From Salinivirgaceae bacterium (GTDB taxonomy: Bacteria > Bacteroidota > Bacteroidia > Bacteroidales > SZUA-534), in NCBI GenBank assembly GCA_016342715.1, contig JAEINW010000022.1, forward strand, positions 1-37,737: DNA of 37,737 nucleotides, in the 5' to 3' direction. Of the stretch, positions 27,901-35,143 are shown in pieces. A model generated the notes under the pieces. It worked only from the letters and a program-made list of their open reading frames with translations, ran no database searches and was not told where the DNA came from. The first letter of the stretch is position 1, and the number at the start of each line of letters is the position of its first letter. The translations under genes were made by a program, and so were the position numbers.

Positions 27901-28242
27901 GGATCTGCTGATTTGATGCAAAAAATCACACAACTTGAAAAACAGTTAAGCGATATAGAATTCAAATTTTATGGAACTGAGCCTAAAGCAAGTACTGAAG
28001 AAGTTCCTCCAGCAAAATACCCTTTGTATAACAGGTTAGATGATTTGATTTATTCACAAATGACCAGTACAACAAATATTACTGGAACTGCTAAAATGTC
28101 GTTCGAAATATTGAAAGAGAAATTTCCTCCAGTACTTTCTGAATTAAAAGAAATAACTGAAAAAACACTTCCAGAAATAAGGAAAATATTGGACGATTTG
28201 AAAGCTCCTTATACTCCTTACCGAGTGCCAAAATTAGATTAA
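24958..28242 (+). CDS. Secreted BNR/sortilin-like beta-propeller protein
   Basis: A 1094-residue exported protein from the chosen start. The ATG at 24958 gives a standard signal peptide (MTILTHLKSFFLIGILLTLSFGEAHT); the open frame reaches back to 24877 but with a poor leader. It has many Asp-box/BNR units of the form SxDxGxTW: GKSWKNM, GKTWNKV, GKTWKKL, GESWEKM, GKTWTAL, GENWRQV, GDNWKVI, GQNWTKI, GKSWVSI and GKDWVQM. These should build one or two large propellers like those of the VPS10/sortilin-related WD40/YVTN/BNR family. The last part (about 830-1094) has a beta-sandwich and a helical tail. Proteins of this family are common in Bacteroidota and are often annotated as glycosyl hydrolases without proof. 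A strong terminator follows. Confidence 0.88.
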   Translation: MTILTHLKSFFLIGILLTLSFGEAHTKEKLKTENKDTLVNSSLVSGLKFRSIGPAFTSGRIADFAVNPTNYSEYYVAVASGNIWKTTNNGITFEPVFDNYGSYSIGCLAIDPKNTNVVWAGTGENNHQRALGYGDGIYLTVDGGKSWKNMGLKESRHIGMILIDGRNSNIVYAACEGSTWGPGGDRGLFKTTDKGKTWNKVLTISENTGINNIICDPRNPDILYATSEQRRRHVHTKIGGGPESAIHKSEDAGKTWKKLKDGLPEEDMGGIGIAISPQNPDVIYAIIEAANNAGGFFRSTDRGESWEKMSDHSSSGQYYNEIYCDPVDFDKVYSVETFSQLTKDGGKTWTALSTKDRHVDDHALWINPTNNKHLIIGGDGGAYITYDGGENWRQVSNLSVTQFYRVAVDNEKPFYNVYGGTQDNATLGGPSRNLSSFGVTSGEWIVTVFGDGFWSQVDPTNPNIVYSEWQYGNVVRYDKKSGEKVFIKPRERKDELSYKWNWNSPIIISHHSPTRLYMAANKVFRSDDRGDNWKVISDDLTTKIDRNTWPVMGKYWSVDAVVKDVSTSQFGTIVSMDESPKQEDLLYVGTDDGLIQITENAGQNWTKINKFPGVPEYTYVSDIYASQFDANTVYASFDNMKRDDFKPYILKSSDKGKSWVSIAANLPENGTVHTIQQDHINPKLLFVGTEFGIFFTINEGKDWVQMKSGIPTIAVRDIAIQKDESDLVLATFGRGFYILDDYSSLRDLTEELANKPSYLFPIKDALIYMETSKIYGQGATYFGAKNPEYGANFSFFLKEVPKTKKEIRHEKEKELFKASKPIPQPSVEELQAEENEIDPYLIVTIKDSENSIIRTLINKPAEGIQRINWDLKYNNPKVINDVKEFNPFMKKEGGVYVLPGSYSVEIAMVHNGISTPLAGTKKFEVKPLNNTTIPANNRAEMVAFQKQVSEYAKSMNGAVSLLENLQEEALAIKQTALTLTGGSADLMQKITQLEKQLSDIEFKFYGTEPKASTEEVPPAKYPLYNRLDDLIYSQMTSTTNITGTAKMSFEILKEKFPPVLSELKEITEKTLPEIRKILDDLKAPYTPYRVPKLD

Positions 28243-28264
28243 TTACCTACAATAATATTTATAC

Positions 28265-28296
28265 AAAAAAGGTTGGCTTATGTGCCAACCTTTTTT
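28265..28296 (+). terminator. Terminator after the BNR-propeller gene
   Basis: AAAAAAGGTTGGC and GCCAACCTTTTTT form a perfect stem of 12 or more pairs around TTATGT. This marks the left edge of the accessory region, which is read in the opposite direction. Confidence 0.93.
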
Positions 28297-28419
28297 ATTA
28301 TCATTTAATCCGTTTACTACTTGTTCAGTTTTAATATATCTATTTCCTAATTTTATATTTAAGGCAATTAAAATGAGTAAAAGCAGCGGAGAATTTGAAA
28401 GCATGTTAGCCTTTATTTT

Positions 28420-28611
28420 TTATTTTTCAGGTCGTTTTCTTGCGTCTTTTATTAGAAAGGTAATTGAGAGCACAATGCCAATGAAGTAAACAAATGCTAG
28501 TGCTGGGTTCTCAAATTTTAGATTTTCAAAGTCGAATTCCTTAAACAAAGCTACACCTATAATGACTGCTGGAATTAACAAAACAATTGATAGTCCTTTT
28601 TTCTTTTCCAT
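28420..28611 (-). CDS. Small membrane protein, two helices
   Basis: A 63-residue protein with two hydrophobic stretches (about 7-24 and 39-54) split by an acidic turn (FKEFDFENLKFEN), and with basic residues at both ends (MEKKK and KDARKRPEK). That layout is normal for a small inner-membrane protein. No family is recognised. It follows the DUF6090 gene after 35 bases and is probably its operon partner. Confidence 0.6.
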   Translation of the reverse strand: MEKKKGLSIVLLIPAVIIGVALFKEFDFENLKFENPALAFVYFIGIVLSITFLIKDARKRPEK

Positions 28612-28646
28612 ATTATGTATTATAAAAGTTTTCTTTTTAGCTAATC

Positions 28647-29327
28647 TTATATTTCTTTCTTAATTTCATTTCGTATTCTTTCAGTTTTACTAATAACTGC
28701 AGAATAACAGTTTAAATTAAAATCCCTTTTATTTTGTATCTTCCAAAGATAAGTTAATAGTATTTTTTCTTCTTTCTCCGAAACTTTAAGTGGCGTATTT
28801 ATTCCGATTATAGTTTTATTCTTGTCTAAAATAAAATTATCAGCAATTATACAGTTAATTTTTTCGAAATAGTTTTTTTGAAATTGTGATTCATAATGCT
28901 CTTCTTCAAGCTTTCTTAAAATTGAGTAATCATATTCGTAAAGAGAAATAATTTCAGAGCGCAGCGAATCATCTTCAATTAATTCTAACCCTTTTGATTT
29001 TAAAGCGTCGTAACCTGATGTGTTTTGAATAGAAATAAAATCACGAGTTAGGTTGAAATAATGAATCATAACTGAGTCTGTAGATTCTAATTTGTTAGAT
29101 AATATATTTCTAAAATAGACTATAGCCTTAATTCCAGTTTTATGACCTGATTCATTCGCTCGTAAGTCTTCTAAGTCTTTATTTAGGCCGTTATATATTT
29201 CTGTTAAAATTTTATTTTCAGCATTATTATCTCGTCTATTGTCATTCCAGTTATTCAACGCAAATGCTGAAATAACGGCAATGAAAAGTGTTAAGAATTC
29301 AAAACTATATTTTTTCCAATTTTTCAT
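28647..29327 (-). CDS. DUF6090-like membrane-anchored protein
   Basis: A 226-residue protein with one N-terminal membrane helix (FEFLTLFIAVISAFALNNWN) followed by RRDNNAENKILTEIYNGLNKDLEDL. This opening is the hallmark of the DUF6090 family in Bacteroidota, whose function is unknown. The rest is helical and likely faces the periplasm. An AGGAG at 29336-29340 lies 8 bases before the second ATG (29327) but only 2 before the first (29333), so I chose 29327. The gene and the 63-residue protein form the first unit of the repeat-separated accessory region. Confidence 0.75.
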   Translation of the reverse strand: MKNWKKYSFEFLTLFIAVISAFALNNWNDNRRDNNAENKILTEIYNGLNKDLEDLRANESGHKTGIKAIVYFRNILSNKLESTDSVMIHYFNLTRDFISIQNTSGYDALKSKGLELIEDDSLRSEIISLYEYDYSILRKLEEEHYESQFQKNYFEKINCIIADNFILDKNKTIIGINTPLKVSEKEEKILLTYLWKIQNKRDFNLNCYSAVISKTERIRNEIKKEI

Positions 29328-29335
29328 ATTCATTT

Positions 29336-29340
29336 CTCCT
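29336..29340 (-). promoter_or_regulatory. Shine-Dalgarno sequence that decides the DUF6090 start
   Basis: AGGAG, unusual in this AT-rich Bacteroidota setting where most genes lack one. Spacing favours the ATG at 29327 over 29333. Confidence 0.6.
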
Positions 29341-29432
29341 GCTGCTTTTTATTGACAGTATCTTAAATTTAGTACTGACTTATAAACTATTAAAATAACG
29401 GTATTCAAAGTCTTGTGAGGCTTTATGTACTG

Positions 29433-29697
29433 TCATAGTATATTAATTTTACTCGCAAATATAAAAATATTTATTTGCGCTCGTGAATCTAAAAGTTGAA
29501 TAATAATCCCTTCCTAAAGAACCGGTAGGCAAGGTAGCAAATAATTTTCTATGAACTATTTCTCACAGCCTGCCCCGATTCCATCGAGGAACATTTTTAA
29601 AATTAAAGTATTTGTTAGTAATGATTAATTTGCGGTAAATCCAAGTACAAGCGAGTTTTTAGACTATACATGAGGCCGTATTTTTTTATATTTTGTT
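29433..29697 (-). repeat. Repeat B, copy 1
   Basis: About 265 bp, alignable end to end with 31586-31849 at roughly three quarters identity by eye, including 29 identical bases (29553-29581 against 31704-31732). It contains a CCCCGA/TCGAGG hairpin, a GGTAGGCAAGGTAGCA block, and outer segments that are inverted relative to each other. It fills the gap between the channel gene and DUF6090. Confidence 0.88.
29456..29463 (-). promoter_or_regulatory. Probable -7 promoter element inside repeat B copy 1
   Basis: TATATTTG on the minus strand, matching TAnnTTTG and pointing toward the DUF6090 gene 129 bases downstream. The same octamer is kept in copy 2. Confidence 0.4.
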
Positions 29698-29721
29698 GAA
29701 CCATGTTTTTATTTTGCATTT

Positions 29722-31509
29722 TTAATTCTGTAACATTTGACTTATTAGTGAAACACTAAAAATACTCAAAAGAAACCAGCCTAAAAACCCTTCGAGTATG
29801 GTAATATATCTTGAAACTCCCTTTACAGGAATGGCTCCAAAACCAAGTGTAGAAAAAGCATTAACGCTTAGTGTTGTGGAATTGAGCGCACGAATAAATA
29901 CTAGGCAAATCATATAAATTACAATTGAAAAGACAACAGTTAGACCTACAAATACTTTGCGCACAGGTTTAAGATCTATCCAACGACCTTGCAGCACTTC
30001 TGTTCGTCGGTAAATAAAGGTTAATATTTTATGTTTAATAATTGAAACCAGGTATAAGGGCTTACCCAGCAGAATAATAAAAGCAGGAATGTCAAGCTTG
30101 CTCTCTGCCATTTCTTTTTTATAAGCGGCAAAAGTTTTAAAATCCTCCTTGTAGTTCTCTGTATAAAAATCTTCCAATCGTTGCTCTGAGCGGAAATATT
30201 GCATTATTTTCCGATGCTGTTTAATCAGAAATGAACGGTTTATGCCATCCCAATCGCTATAAAAAAAGAAATATACAGCGGCGAAAATAAGAATGGTCCA
30301 CATTGATATGATCAATGATTGTACCGGATTAGTCCCGTATTGTGAAAAATATTTTAGAAAGAGGTTAAAGCGCCAATTGAACCATTTATGAATATTTGGA
30401 TTTTGTTGGTATAAATGGTGATACCTTCTGGTCTCCATATCTTTCATTTGTTTATAACAAGCGTTGGCAGATTCCATATCGCCCTGGGTTCTGTACATCG
30501 AAAAAAACTTTCGATAGGAGCTGTTCAGCTCATTAAAAAGGTCAACATCCGAAATTAGGGTATCTGTTTTATTGGTATAGGGTGCTTGTTCATAAGTCGT
30601 ATAATATCCAAGTCCCACCGAATCTAATTGGCTCCAATTAAAAGAAGTATTGTTTTTGGGAAAATTTAAACTATTAATTCCAAGCGGTAGCTTAAACTTA
30701 CATTTCTTAACTGTAAAGTTTTCTTTTATTGAACAATTATTAAAGTTCACAATACTGTTGGAAAAATCGATCCCTTGAATGCTAATAACATCATATTTCC
30801 CACCAATAAAAGATATGATTGGTATCACTTCAGTTGGCAATATTTTGCAATTGGACAAAATAAATGCATTTATCTTTTTTTCATTCTGACTAATCCTGAA
30901 AAGATACTGATAAGTTTGATTTTCTTTTTCAAATCCGTAACGTTGTCTAGTTTGTGCAATCTTATGGTCGGTATAGAGCGAACAATTCCTGAATGATAAA
31001 AGATTAATTTGTAATTCAAGGATGACAGTTCTCTGCAGTATAGAACAATACCAAAATTCTATTATTCCCAAATCAGAATGAAGAAAGTCCAGCCCTTGCT
31101 TAAAGGTGCAATTATAAAAAATAAGTTGGGCAGCTCCCTCACACCAATTAAAAGTGATATTATTCTGAAAAATTATATTTCTGACTTGACAGGTTTTGTT
31201 CTTCGGTAATTTGCAATTTTTAATTACAATTGTTGGAAATATAGTTTTTTCTCTTTTTTTATCCTTTTCTGAAGGCTTGATGTATCTGGGGTGCATAGGA
31301 GAATACAAAGAATCTTTACTTTCATCATAAAATATTTCGGTGTCTACTAACCGATATTCCTTGTCTTTGCATTTCTCCATTTCCTCAATCCATTCGCTTA
31401 TGGATATTTTTCTTTTGTACTTATTCTGAGAAAACAAGTGAGAAGAAAAGAAAAGAGTACTTAACAGAATTATAAAGAGAATTTTTTTTGCCTTGGTAAT
31501 TTTATTCAT
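29722..31509 (-). CDS. Beta-helix/pentapeptide-like protein fused to an ion-channel pore
   Basis: A 595-residue protein from the start at 31509, which gives MNKITKAKKILFIILLSTLFFSSHLFSQ as a signal or anchor segment; the longer frame to 31539 adds a non-conserved leader. Residues about 90-290 carry repeated NC(K/S/T) units (IIFQNNITF, LIFYNCTF, LSFRNCSLY, FILSNCKI, VNFNNCSI, KKCKF), as in a pentapeptide-like right-handed beta-helix. A helical linker (YRKFFSMYRTQGDMESANACYKQMKDMETRRY) leads to a membrane part. This has helices near 395-415, 523-545 and 567-590, and a pore-loop motif STLGFGAIP that resembles a K+ channel selectivity filter (TVGYG). Family members are annotated as pentapeptide-repeat or potassium channel proteins. 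It is bracketed by repeat B copies. Confidence 0.75.
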   Translation of the reverse strand: MNKITKAKKILFIILLSTLFFSSHLFSQNKYKRKISISEWIEEMEKCKDKEYRLVDTEIFYDESKDSLYSPMHPRYIKPSEKDKKREKTIFPTIVIKNCKLPKNKTCQVRNIIFQNNITFNWCEGAAQLIFYNCTFKQGLDFLHSDLGIIEFWYCSILQRTVILELQINLLSFRNCSLYTDHKIAQTRQRYGFEKENQTYQYLFRISQNEKKINAFILSNCKILPTEVIPIISFIGGKYDVISIQGIDFSNSIVNFNNCSIKENFTVKKCKFKLPLGINSLNFPKNNTSFNWSQLDSVGLGYYTTYEQAPYTNKTDTLISDVDLFNELNSSYRKFFSMYRTQGDMESANACYKQMKDMETRRYHHLYQQNPNIHKWFNWRFNLFLKYFSQYGTNPVQSLIISMWTILIFAAVYFFFYSDWDGINRSFLIKQHRKIMQYFRSEQRLEDFYTENYKEDFKTFAAYKKEMAESKLDIPAFIILLGKPLYLVSIIKHKILTFIYRRTEVLQGRWIDLKPVRKVFVGLTVVFSIVIYMICLVFIRALNSTTLSVNAFSTLGFGAIPVKGVSRYITILEGFLGWFLLSIFSVSLISQMLQN

Positions 31510-31585
31510 AGGTTTTATTTTATTGGCTTTAACGACCAATATAAAAAACAGTACGGATTTAATGACTTTTTCTTTATCGGTTCAT

Positions 31586-31849
31586 TCATAGTAAATTAAT
31601 TTTACTCGCAAATATAATAATATTTTAAAGCGCTCGTGAGCTAAAGGTTGAACGCTAATCCATGCCTGGATCGGTAGGCAAGGTAGCAATAATTTTTCCT
31701 TGTGAACTATTTCTCACAGCCTGCCCCGATTCACTCGGGGAACATTTTTGTAAATCAATTATGCTTGTGAGTAAAAATTAATTTGCGCTAAATCCAAGTA
31801 GACGTGACATTGCAGACTACTAATTACCCGTATTTTTTATATTTTATTG
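31586..31849 (-). repeat. Repeat B, copy 2
   Basis: Partner of 29433-29697, in the same orientation. The hairpin here is perfect (CCCCGA TTCAC TCGGGG, about 31724-31740), and CTCACAGC and GCTTGTGAG can also pair. It lies between DUF3307 and the channel gene, so the channel gene is flanked by direct repeats about 2.15 kb apart. Confidence 0.88.
31609..31616 (-). promoter_or_regulatory. Probable -7 promoter element inside repeat B copy 2
   Basis: TATATTTG on the minus strand, 99 bases before the chosen start of the channel gene. It suggests that the repeat supplies the promoter of the next gene. Confidence 0.4.
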
Positions 31850-31940
31850 TATGCTGGACTTTATCAATATGTTTTTTCTAAAATTATAAATAGATGTATC
31901 GGTATTTTCACTAATAAGAGCACTTTATAAGTTAATTCAC

Positions 31941-32525
31941 TTATATTAAAGAAATGAGTATCCCTAATATTGTAGCTATTCCAAAACTCAACAATGTCCC
32001 TACCAATACATACTCATTTTTCTTATTGTCTCTAAATCTTAATATTGATTTAGCTGCGATTATTAATCCGACTGCACTATATTGACCAACGAGTATCAGA
32101 GCTAAAACCAAGAATCTTTCCATCAAACCAATTAATTTACCAGCATTAGGTATATCCTTATTATCATCTTTAGAGCCTTCAATTGTAGGAATTGATATTT
32201 CTAAATAATTGAAAATGTTTTTAATGAGAATATTGGATGGTTTTGCACAAAAGATAAATCCAGCAGCAATTGCTATGTACTTAATAGGAATATCATATAA
32301 GAAATCCACACCACAATGATAATAATATGTGAAAGATATTATTATCATTAAAGTCAAATGAATTATTTGGTCTGTAAAAAAATAGAGACTTTCTTTTCTT
32401 CTAAATTTTAATTGAAAGTAACTTTTTAAAACATCCGTTGTGAAATGAAGTAAAGTCAATAAAATTGCACATTTTAAAAATCCATAATCAAATGATAGTA
32501 AATATGAAAACATAAAAATTACCAT
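31941..32525 (-). CDS. DUF3307 membrane protein, 5' end altered
   Basis: A 194-residue product from the first ATG, with several membrane helices. The C-terminal half (AGKLIGLMERFLVLALILVGQYSAVGLIIAAKSILRF, then EYVLVGTLLSFGIATILGILI) is the diagnostic DUF3307 pattern; its function is unknown. The family's conserved N-terminal motif (H/N-L-L-G-DF-x-x-Q) lies upstream of this ATG in the same frame: NLLGDFIFQPHSW is encoded at about 32575-32613. The frame stays open to 32672, where a TAG stops it, with no ATG, GTG or TTG between. The natural start therefore seems lost where the repeat at 32642-32695 joins the gene. It may be a recent pseudogene, or translation may begin internally. Confidence 0.7.
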   Translation of the reverse strand: MVIFMFSYLLSFDYGFLKCAILLTLLHFTTDVLKSYFQLKFRRKESLYFFTDQIIHLTLMIIISFTYYYHCGVDFLYDIPIKYIAIAAGFIFCAKPSNILIKNIFNYLEISIPTIEGSKDDNKDIPNAGKLIGLMERFLVLALILVGQYSAVGLIIAAKSILRFRDNKKNEYVLVGTLLSFGIATILGILISLI

Positions 32526-32641
32526 TGTATGCCAAAGATGATACCATGTAATAGCTTTGGTTTTTTTCTTAAAAGTCCAGCTATGAGGTTGAAAAATAAA
32601 ATCGCCTAGTAAATTACATAAAATGTAACTGTTTTTAAATA

Positions 32642-32695
32642 GTAGCCGATTGCGAGCTCTAAACTCACAAAACTACTAATGCTGAGACGGGCTAC
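32642..32695. repeat. Inverted-repeat-bounded junction (repeat C) at the DUF3307 5' end
   Basis: GTAGCC at 32642-32647 and GGCTAC at 32690-32695 bound a 54-bp unit. The unit runs into the DUF3307 reading frame and contains the TAG that closes it. It separates the rloB stop (32755) from DUF3307. Confidence 0.45.
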
Positions 32696-32754
32696 AGACC
32701 TTGATATTATTGACATATGGCAATTATTTATAATGCGTTGTGACCACCAGTACT

Positions 32755-33495
32755 TTATTCATATTTTTTCAATTCCTTAACTAACTTGAATACAGTAGTT
32801 GAAGATTCTTCAGCACCTGGGTTAGCATGGTCTAATCTATTATAAATTTTTTCGGCACGTTTAATAGCAATATCACACCTTGAGAATTTCTCTCCATCTC
32901 TATCTACATATACAATCTCATCAAGTAAATTAAAAAAATCCTGCTCTATCTTTTTTGAGCCTTCATAATCATAATGTATACCCAATTTATGAATGTAAGA
33001 ATTGATTTTATCACCGTAAACGCTTCTTTGAATTGCACCTCCTTGATGGTCTTCAAAATGTAAAATTAACCAGTATTCAAACGCTTGATTAGAATATGCG
33101 ATTCTAAACTTTAACTTCTTAGCGAGCAAAATTGCATTATTAAAATTTTCAAGTTGTTTTGGATTGTCTGGCTTAGGGTCTGCATCAAAGACACACCAAA
33201 TTTGGTCATAATCATTTTACTCTGATAGCTTCTTAGCTCTTTCCACTAGTGATAGTGTATTACGCCCCTCGCCAAAAGAATCTATTGTTAATGTTGAAAG
33301 TCTGAACTTATTAAAATATGACGGTTCCGTATTTCGCCCTTCACAATAAATAAGAATTGTTGGTTTTTCTTCTAATTCAGGAGCTTTACGTTCAAGAATT
33401 ACCTCACCTCTTCTGCGTGCTTTTATTTCAGCTAATCTGAGCTTTTGTTCTTCAGCTTTCTGTTTTTGGATTAGCTTTTTGTTTTGCATTTTCAT
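32755..33495 (-). pseudogene. rloB: RloB/AbiLii-like TOPRIM-type protein, interrupted by an in-frame TAA
   Basis: The frame reads 92 codons, a TAA at 33217-33219, then 153 more codons in the same phase to the true stop at 32755. Joined, this is a complete RloB-family protein of about 246 residues. Before the stop: a basic coiled N-terminus and the TOPRIM-like Glu motif LIYCEGRNTEPSYF (E52, G53). After it: DQIWCVFDADPKPDNP, with the DxD pair at 104 and 106, then the conserved NQAFEYWLILHFEDH. The stop separates the two metal-binding motifs, so the short product should be inactive. No ATG restarts the frame soon after. One base change (from AAA, GAA or CAA) or a sequencing error would explain it. 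It follows rloA by 12 bases. Confidence 0.85.
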
Positions 33496-33507
33496 ACTTC
33501 CGTAGGC

Positions 33508-34839
33508 TTATTGAATAATGTTATCAAAATCACCTAAAAATGGAACTGCTCCATACTTTCCCCTAATATAATTGTTTTCAAATGCTTCATTTTTTCTAAC
33601 TTCATCAGTTTTAAAATCAGCTAAAGAATATAATTTAGAAGCACCAAGTGTATCTTTTTTAGCAAACCAAATTTGGTCTCTACGGAATAATCCTGAACTT
33701 AATAAATTAGTATCATGAGAATTAAAAACTAACTGAGCGTTATTAGGGTTTAATTTTTTCGAATTAAAAATTGAAATAATCTTGCAAACTAAGTTAGGAT
33801 GAATCTTTGAGTCTAATTCATCAACAAACAATACTCCTCCAATATCAATAATTTTAATAATTTGACCGATAAGAGCAAAATACTTTCTTGTACCTGATGA
33901 TTCATCTTCAAGTAATGAAAACTCAACATCCTTCAAGTATTTTCCTTCTTCGTCGAATTGTTTGTGGTACATAATGACATCAGAAAATTTTTCTTGATTC
34001 TCATCCTTCATTGTTTTTTTTATGTATGAATTTAGACCTTTAATTGCATCTTTAAGTTCCTTTGGAACATCATCCATACTGTCAATATTCAGGTTTTCAA
34101 ACGTATGCTTTTTTAATTTAAAATCATCAATACCAATATCCGCATTTTGCAAAAAAGTTAAGATGCGCTTTTTTTGTTTGCTATCTTTTGAAAGTAGCAT
34201 TGTGTCATTTAGGTATCCTTCTTCTTTAAGCCCTGAGATAACCTTTAGTTCTTTAAACGAATATAAAATAGTTTCTGCTAATAAATCATTAAACTGAGCA
34301 AGCACAGAAATTAGTAAGGCATTATCTCTAACTAATTTTTCCTTAACTAATGTATCAAGTTTTGTAAACTTCTTTGTGTTATGAATGATTTCTTGATAAT
34401 CTCTGTAGAAAAGCTCATTTTCCTTTGTTTTGGTTTTATGATAAAGCCACTCAGCCACAACTTTATCTTTATCTACTTCAAAACCGTATCTATATAAATT
34501 ATTTTCCAGAAAGAAAACAATCTCAAACTCACTGCCTTGCTCAATTGATTCAGCATTAAGACGAAAAGGCTCAATTGCAATTGGGTCACCTTTTTGAGTA
34601 TCTTTTGAAGACATTAAGACAAAATGTCTCATGAAAATTAATGCTTCAATAAACTTACTTTTCCCTCCAGCATTAGCACCATAAATTACAGCACTTTTAA
34701 GAATTCGATAGTTGAACTTTTCGTTCAAAATAATATTTTCGACTTCTCTAGTATCTTTATCGTAGTTAGAAGCCAATAGGCTTAAGGTTGATTTTTCCTT
34801 AAAAGACCTATAATTAGCAACCGAAAATTGTAAAATCAT
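33508..34839 (-). CDS. rloA: RloA/AbiLi-like AAA ATPase
   Basis: A 443-residue OLD/ABC-type ATPase (AAA_15/AAA_21). It opens ILQFSVANYRSFKEKSTLSLLAS, with Walker A GANAGGKS at residues 54-61 (Gly58 where most relatives have Ser). The signature-like LLEDESSGTRKYF lies near 310-322 and Walker B GGVLFVDELDSKIHPN near 337-352. A switch motif NSHDTNLL follows near 383-390. With the RloB partner it forms a two-gene ATPase-nuclease defence unit, first described beside type I restriction loci and related to lactococcal AbiL. The ATPase is thought to sense infection and license the TOPRIM-like partner. The gene looks intact while its partner is broken. Repeat A lies upstream. Confidence 0.85.
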   Translation of the reverse strand: MILQFSVANYRSFKEKSTLSLLASNYDKDTREVENIILNEKFNYRILKSAVIYGANAGGKSKFIEALIFMRHFVLMSSKDTQKGDPIAIEPFRLNAESIEQGSEFEIVFFLENNLYRYGFEVDKDKVVAEWLYHKTKTKENELFYRDYQEIIHNTKKFTKLDTLVKEKLVRDNALLISVLAQFNDLLAETILYSFKELKVISGLKEEGYLNDTMLLSKDSKQKKRILTFLQNADIGIDDFKLKKHTFENLNIDSMDDVPKELKDAIKGLNSYIKKTMKDENQEKFSDVIMYHKQFDEEGKYLKDVEFSLLEDESSGTRKYFALIGQIIKIIDIGGVLFVDELDSKIHPNLVCKIISIFNSKKLNPNNAQLVFNSHDTNLLSSGLFRRDQIWFAKKDTLGASKLYSLADFKTDEVRKNEAFENNYIRGKYGAVPFLGDFDNIIQ

Positions 34840-34867
34840 AATATATGCATTTATTGCAATGTTTCTG

Positions 34868-34875
34868 CAAAAATA
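34868..34875 (-). promoter_or_regulatory. Probable -7 promoter element of rloAB
   Basis: TATTTTTG on the minus strand fits TAnnTTTG and lies 28 bases before the rloA ATG. No clear -33 TTG was found. Confidence 0.45.
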
Positions 34876-34947
34876 CGCAATTAATTTAATAAATGATGTT
34901 GATATTTTGTTTTTATTGCGAGAACTATGCGTCTCTTAGTATTGGTG

Positions 34948-35143
34948 CTAACTTACTAATAGAATCACCTTATTACTTCTATCCAACCAAAAAAATGCAT
35001 AAAAGTTGTTTTATCCATTCAAAATTTAAGCATGATTTTTATTTTTGAACCTTTTAAAACCCTTTACTAAAGTTTGACATTTTAAAACTAAACATAATAC
35101 TTTACAATAACAACCGTTAGGGCCTTTATATAATCGGTAAGCC
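34948..35143 (-). repeat. Repeat A, copy 1
   Basis: 196 bases that match 37542-37737 with four substitutions and no gaps (about 98%, counted by hand). The left edge is sharp at CTAAC, which reads GTTAG on the minus strand. It sits between the methyltransferase gene and rloA. A 39-codon frame (AYRLYKGPNGCYCKVLC...) stays open in both copies. Confidence 0.95.

Noticed and set aside
28280-28489. A 69-codon plus-strand frame antisense to the 63-residue membrane protein
   Set aside because: The minus-strand protein has a clear two-helix layout and an operon partner; the plus frame begins in the terminator.
32755-33129. A separate 124-residue gene beginning with a TTG codon
   Set aside because: It is the C-terminal half of rloB in the same frame as the N-terminal half; the TTG lies within conserved rloB sequence after the DxD motif.
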